This document shows, piece after piece, positions 41,244-42,962 of a stretch of DNA of 42,962 nucleotides. Source of the stretch: Colivivens sp963626085 (GTDB taxonomy: Bacteria > Bacteroidota > Bacteroidia > Bacteroidales > Bacteroidaceae); assembly GCA_963626085.1 (NCBI GenBank), contig CAVFVJ010000011.1, forward strand, positions 1 through 42,962, read 5' to 3'. The position numbers were made by a program, and so were the translations under genes. The notes under the pieces were generated by a model. That model saw nothing but the letters and a program-made list of their open reading frames with translations. It was not told the DNA's origin and ran no database searches. Position 1 is the stretch's first letter. Each line of letters opens with the position of its first letter.

Positions 41244-42962
41244 TCATTGAGGTTTCGACAAATCAATCAAACCAGTCGGTTCTCCAATACCTACCATATA
41301 TACCAGCTGTCGGGCACGGGTGATTGCCACATACAGAAGAGAACGTTTGGAGGAGAGATATTCCTTCTGCCCAGCCTTGTCCATGCCTGAGAAGGGATAA
41401 CCGACAACCACTTTCGATGGCATGTTGCGTTCATTGATGCCAGTCAGGATGACCACACGGAATTCGAGACCTTTCAGTGAGTGCAACGTGCAAAGGTTTA
41501 TACCGTTTGTACTACCTTGCTTTTGTGTACCTTTGAGAATTCTGTAGTCGGTACCGTCATGGTGCAGTCGGCTCTGAATATCTTTCAGAAGATTCATACT
41601 AGGAGCAGCAATGCATATCTCAGACAACTTGATGTTTGAATTCTGACATTCTTTAATCCATTCCATCACCAGCTCAACCTCAGCATTTGCATCATCCACC
41701 ATCTGATACTGCGGAATTTCTCCTTCATGGATGAGCGACACATAGCCATTCATATTTTCTTTTCCGCCATCCATATCGTCATAGTCAATACCTTTTACAA
41801 CACTCACAGCCACACGTTTGATTGGTTCTGTGGTGCGATAATTGATTTTCAATTTCCGGCTTCTTACACCACGCACGTTAATGCCTGCTGCACCGAAATT
41901 GATTTTTCTTCCAGTGTAGATTCGCTGTATTGGGTCTCCGGTAAGGAACAGGTCATTCTTGCCCTCCGCCACAAGTGCGCGGAGAAATTTCAATTCAGGA
42001 TTGGAGAAATCCTGAAACTCATCAGCAATCACGTTTGTATAGGGATGGATGTTTTTCTCTTTCAGATAGTTGGTTGTCTCGTTAAACAGCTCCAAACGGT
42101 CAACGACCTTTCTTTCCTGTTTCAGAGCAACATACTTCTCCACAAGTTTCCATATTTCAATACGTTGCTTGCGGCTCAATGCCTTCGTGCGACCAACACG
42201 TGGCTGCAACATATACTGCTTTACGTCCTTGTTGCCATAGTAGACAATGACATCAATGTATTCGTCATATAGGAACTGCTCGTCAAATTCCGTAACCTCT
42301 GTCTCCAACACCTCTCGCCACAGTTTCAGTGATTCCTCATCACCACTGTAATCAAGCACCTTGTATCCTTCCTTCACCTTATACTTTTCAGCAGTGTCCA
42401 GCAGCACACGGTCAATGTTCTTCAGCGTATATTTCTGCTTTGATATGCCGAGTTTCTCAATGGATTCGGCAAGGTTCTCACTCAATGTGCGCGTATAGGT
42501 CGTAAACAGCACGTTGACTCCTGGAGTTTCACACAGATGCTTCAGACGATGAATAGCAGCGATAGTCTTACCCGTACCAGCACCGCCGCTAACCTTCATT
42601 GTGCCCTTATAATCAGCATACACCAGTTTCCGTTGTGACGGATGCAGGAATATCTGCCATTTGTCCATGCCCTGATCGATAATACGTTGCAGTGCATCAT
42701 CATCAGTAAGTTCCACGAAGCGTCGTTTGTTATTGTCGCTAAGCAACTTGTCAGAGTCACCATGTGCCTGTCCTTCTTCAATGTCTGCTATAATTGAATC
42801 TATGCTCTCCCCGTCCATGATGTTGAAGATGTTTTCATAAGCATCTTCTGGCAGTACCGCCTCCAATGCATCAAGATCGTCGAGCGTTTGTATGGCCAGC
42901 ACTTTGGCAACACATTCTTGTGGTACACCTATCTTCAGCAATTTCTCTTGTGAGACATCTGC
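41244..42962 (-). CDS. UvrD/Rep-like superfamily 1 helicase, N-terminus beyond window
   Basis: The visible 572 residues form a 3'-5' DNA helicase core; the frame stays open to the window edge, so the start lies to the right. Motifs in order: Walker A GGAGTGKTIAAIHRL, motif II DEFQDFSNPE (DExQD), QRIY near LTGDPIQRIY (motif III), INYRTTEPI (IV), LHSLKGLEFRVVILTG (V) and YVAITRARQLVYMVG (VI). An acidic helical region (about 100 residues visible) precedes the core (DDLDALEAVLPEDAYENIF). It is shorter than UvrD or PcrA and resembles the stand-alone helicases found as accessory genes in Bacteroidetes. A repair or accessory role cannot be resolved. Confidence 0.88.
   Translation of the reverse strand, partial: ADVSQEKLLKIGVPQECVAKVLAIQTLDDLDALEAVLPEDAYENIFNIMDGESIDSIIADIEEGQAHGDSDKLLSDNNKRRFVELTDDDALQRIIDQGMDKWQIFLHPSQRKLVYADYKGTMKVSGGAGTGKTIAAIHRLKHLCETPGVNVLFTTYTRTLSENLAESIEKLGISKQKYTLKNIDRVLLDTAEKYKVKEGYKVLDYSGDEESLKLWREVLETEVTEFDEQFLYDEYIDVIVYYGNKDVKQYMLQPRVGRTKALSRKQRIEIWKLVEKYVALKQERKVVDRLELFNETTNYLKEKNIHPYTNVIADEFQDFSNPELKFLRALVAEGKNDLFLTGDPIQRIYTGRKINFGAAGINVRGVRSRKLKINYRTTEPIKRVAVSVVKGIDYDDMDGGKENMNGYVSLIHEGEIPQYQMVDDANAEVELVMEWIKECQNSNIKLSEICIAAPSMNLLKDIQSRLHHDGTDYRILKGTQKQGSTNGINLCTLHSLKGLEFRVVILTGINERNMPSKVVVGYPFSGMDKAGQKEYLSSKRSLLYVAITRARQLVYMVGIGEPTGLIDLSKPQ

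Noticed and set aside
41244..42962. Defence-system helicase
   Set aside because: Only the helicase core is visible, with no nuclease or ATPase partner in the window; neighbours on the left are metabolic genes, and the right side is not available.

Overview
The window looks like chromosomal DNA of a Bacteroidales bacterium, most likely Prevotella or a close relative (Segatella-like). The evidence is the repeated promoter form TTG-N19/20-TAnnTTTG (no E. coli-like -10 boxes), weak purine-rich ribosome sites, a Bacteroidales-type transketolase, the C-terminal WYDLNGR...KGVFIHNG...VVIK motif on a secreted protein, and the gene neighbourhoods. Two runs of N (1175-1399 and 3033-3052) mark assembly gaps, so this is a draft or metagenomic contig.

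Layout. 1-3080: a surface or secreted repeat protein behind a long structured leader, then a 24-bp tandem repeat. 3239-7326 (minus strand): HtrA-type periplasmic protease, small outer-membrane barrel, NCS2 purine permease, each with its own promoter. 7440-8084: tRNA-Pro(GGG) and a small secreted protein. 8085-8570: intergenic DNA holding a palindromic repeat cluster. 8571-17760 (plus strand): a compact run hisH-hisA-hisF-hisIE, ftsE, lysC, lysA, grpE, dnaJ, folC with no obvious internal terminator. 17782-21540: galactose unit (mutarotase, MFS sugar importer, galK) closed by a strong terminator. 21667-31085: L-arabinose unit (lipoprotein mutarotase, Na+/sugar symporter, degraded regulator, araD, araA, araB-type kinase, transketolase) closed by another terminator. 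31141-41224: membrane TPR protein, ribH, giant TamB-like protein, nadE, a two-domain fusion protein and a bile-acid/Na+ symporter family protein. 41244-42962 (minus): UvrD-like helicase running off the right edge.

How the genes work together. The two sugar units are complementary: a cytoplasmic mutarotase, importer and galactokinase feed the Leloir pathway, while the second unit takes up arabinose, isomerises it, phosphorylates it, epimerises it to xylulose-5-phosphate and passes it to transketolase. The his genes cover the later steps from PRFAR formation to imidazole-glycerol phosphate; lysC and lysA are the first and last steps of lysine synthesis.

Most of the window is ordinary core metabolism and I see no clear new defence or mobile system. 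The observations most worth following are: (1) an apparent remnant of an AraR-like Nudix regulator between the symporter and araD; (2) a fusion of a DUF2400 (DNA-glycosylase-like) domain to a YjjG-type nucleotidase, translationally coupled to nadE; (3) the leader of the secreted protein, with mutually exclusive hairpins, small ORFs and a C8 tract; (4) two different intergenic palindromic repeat families.
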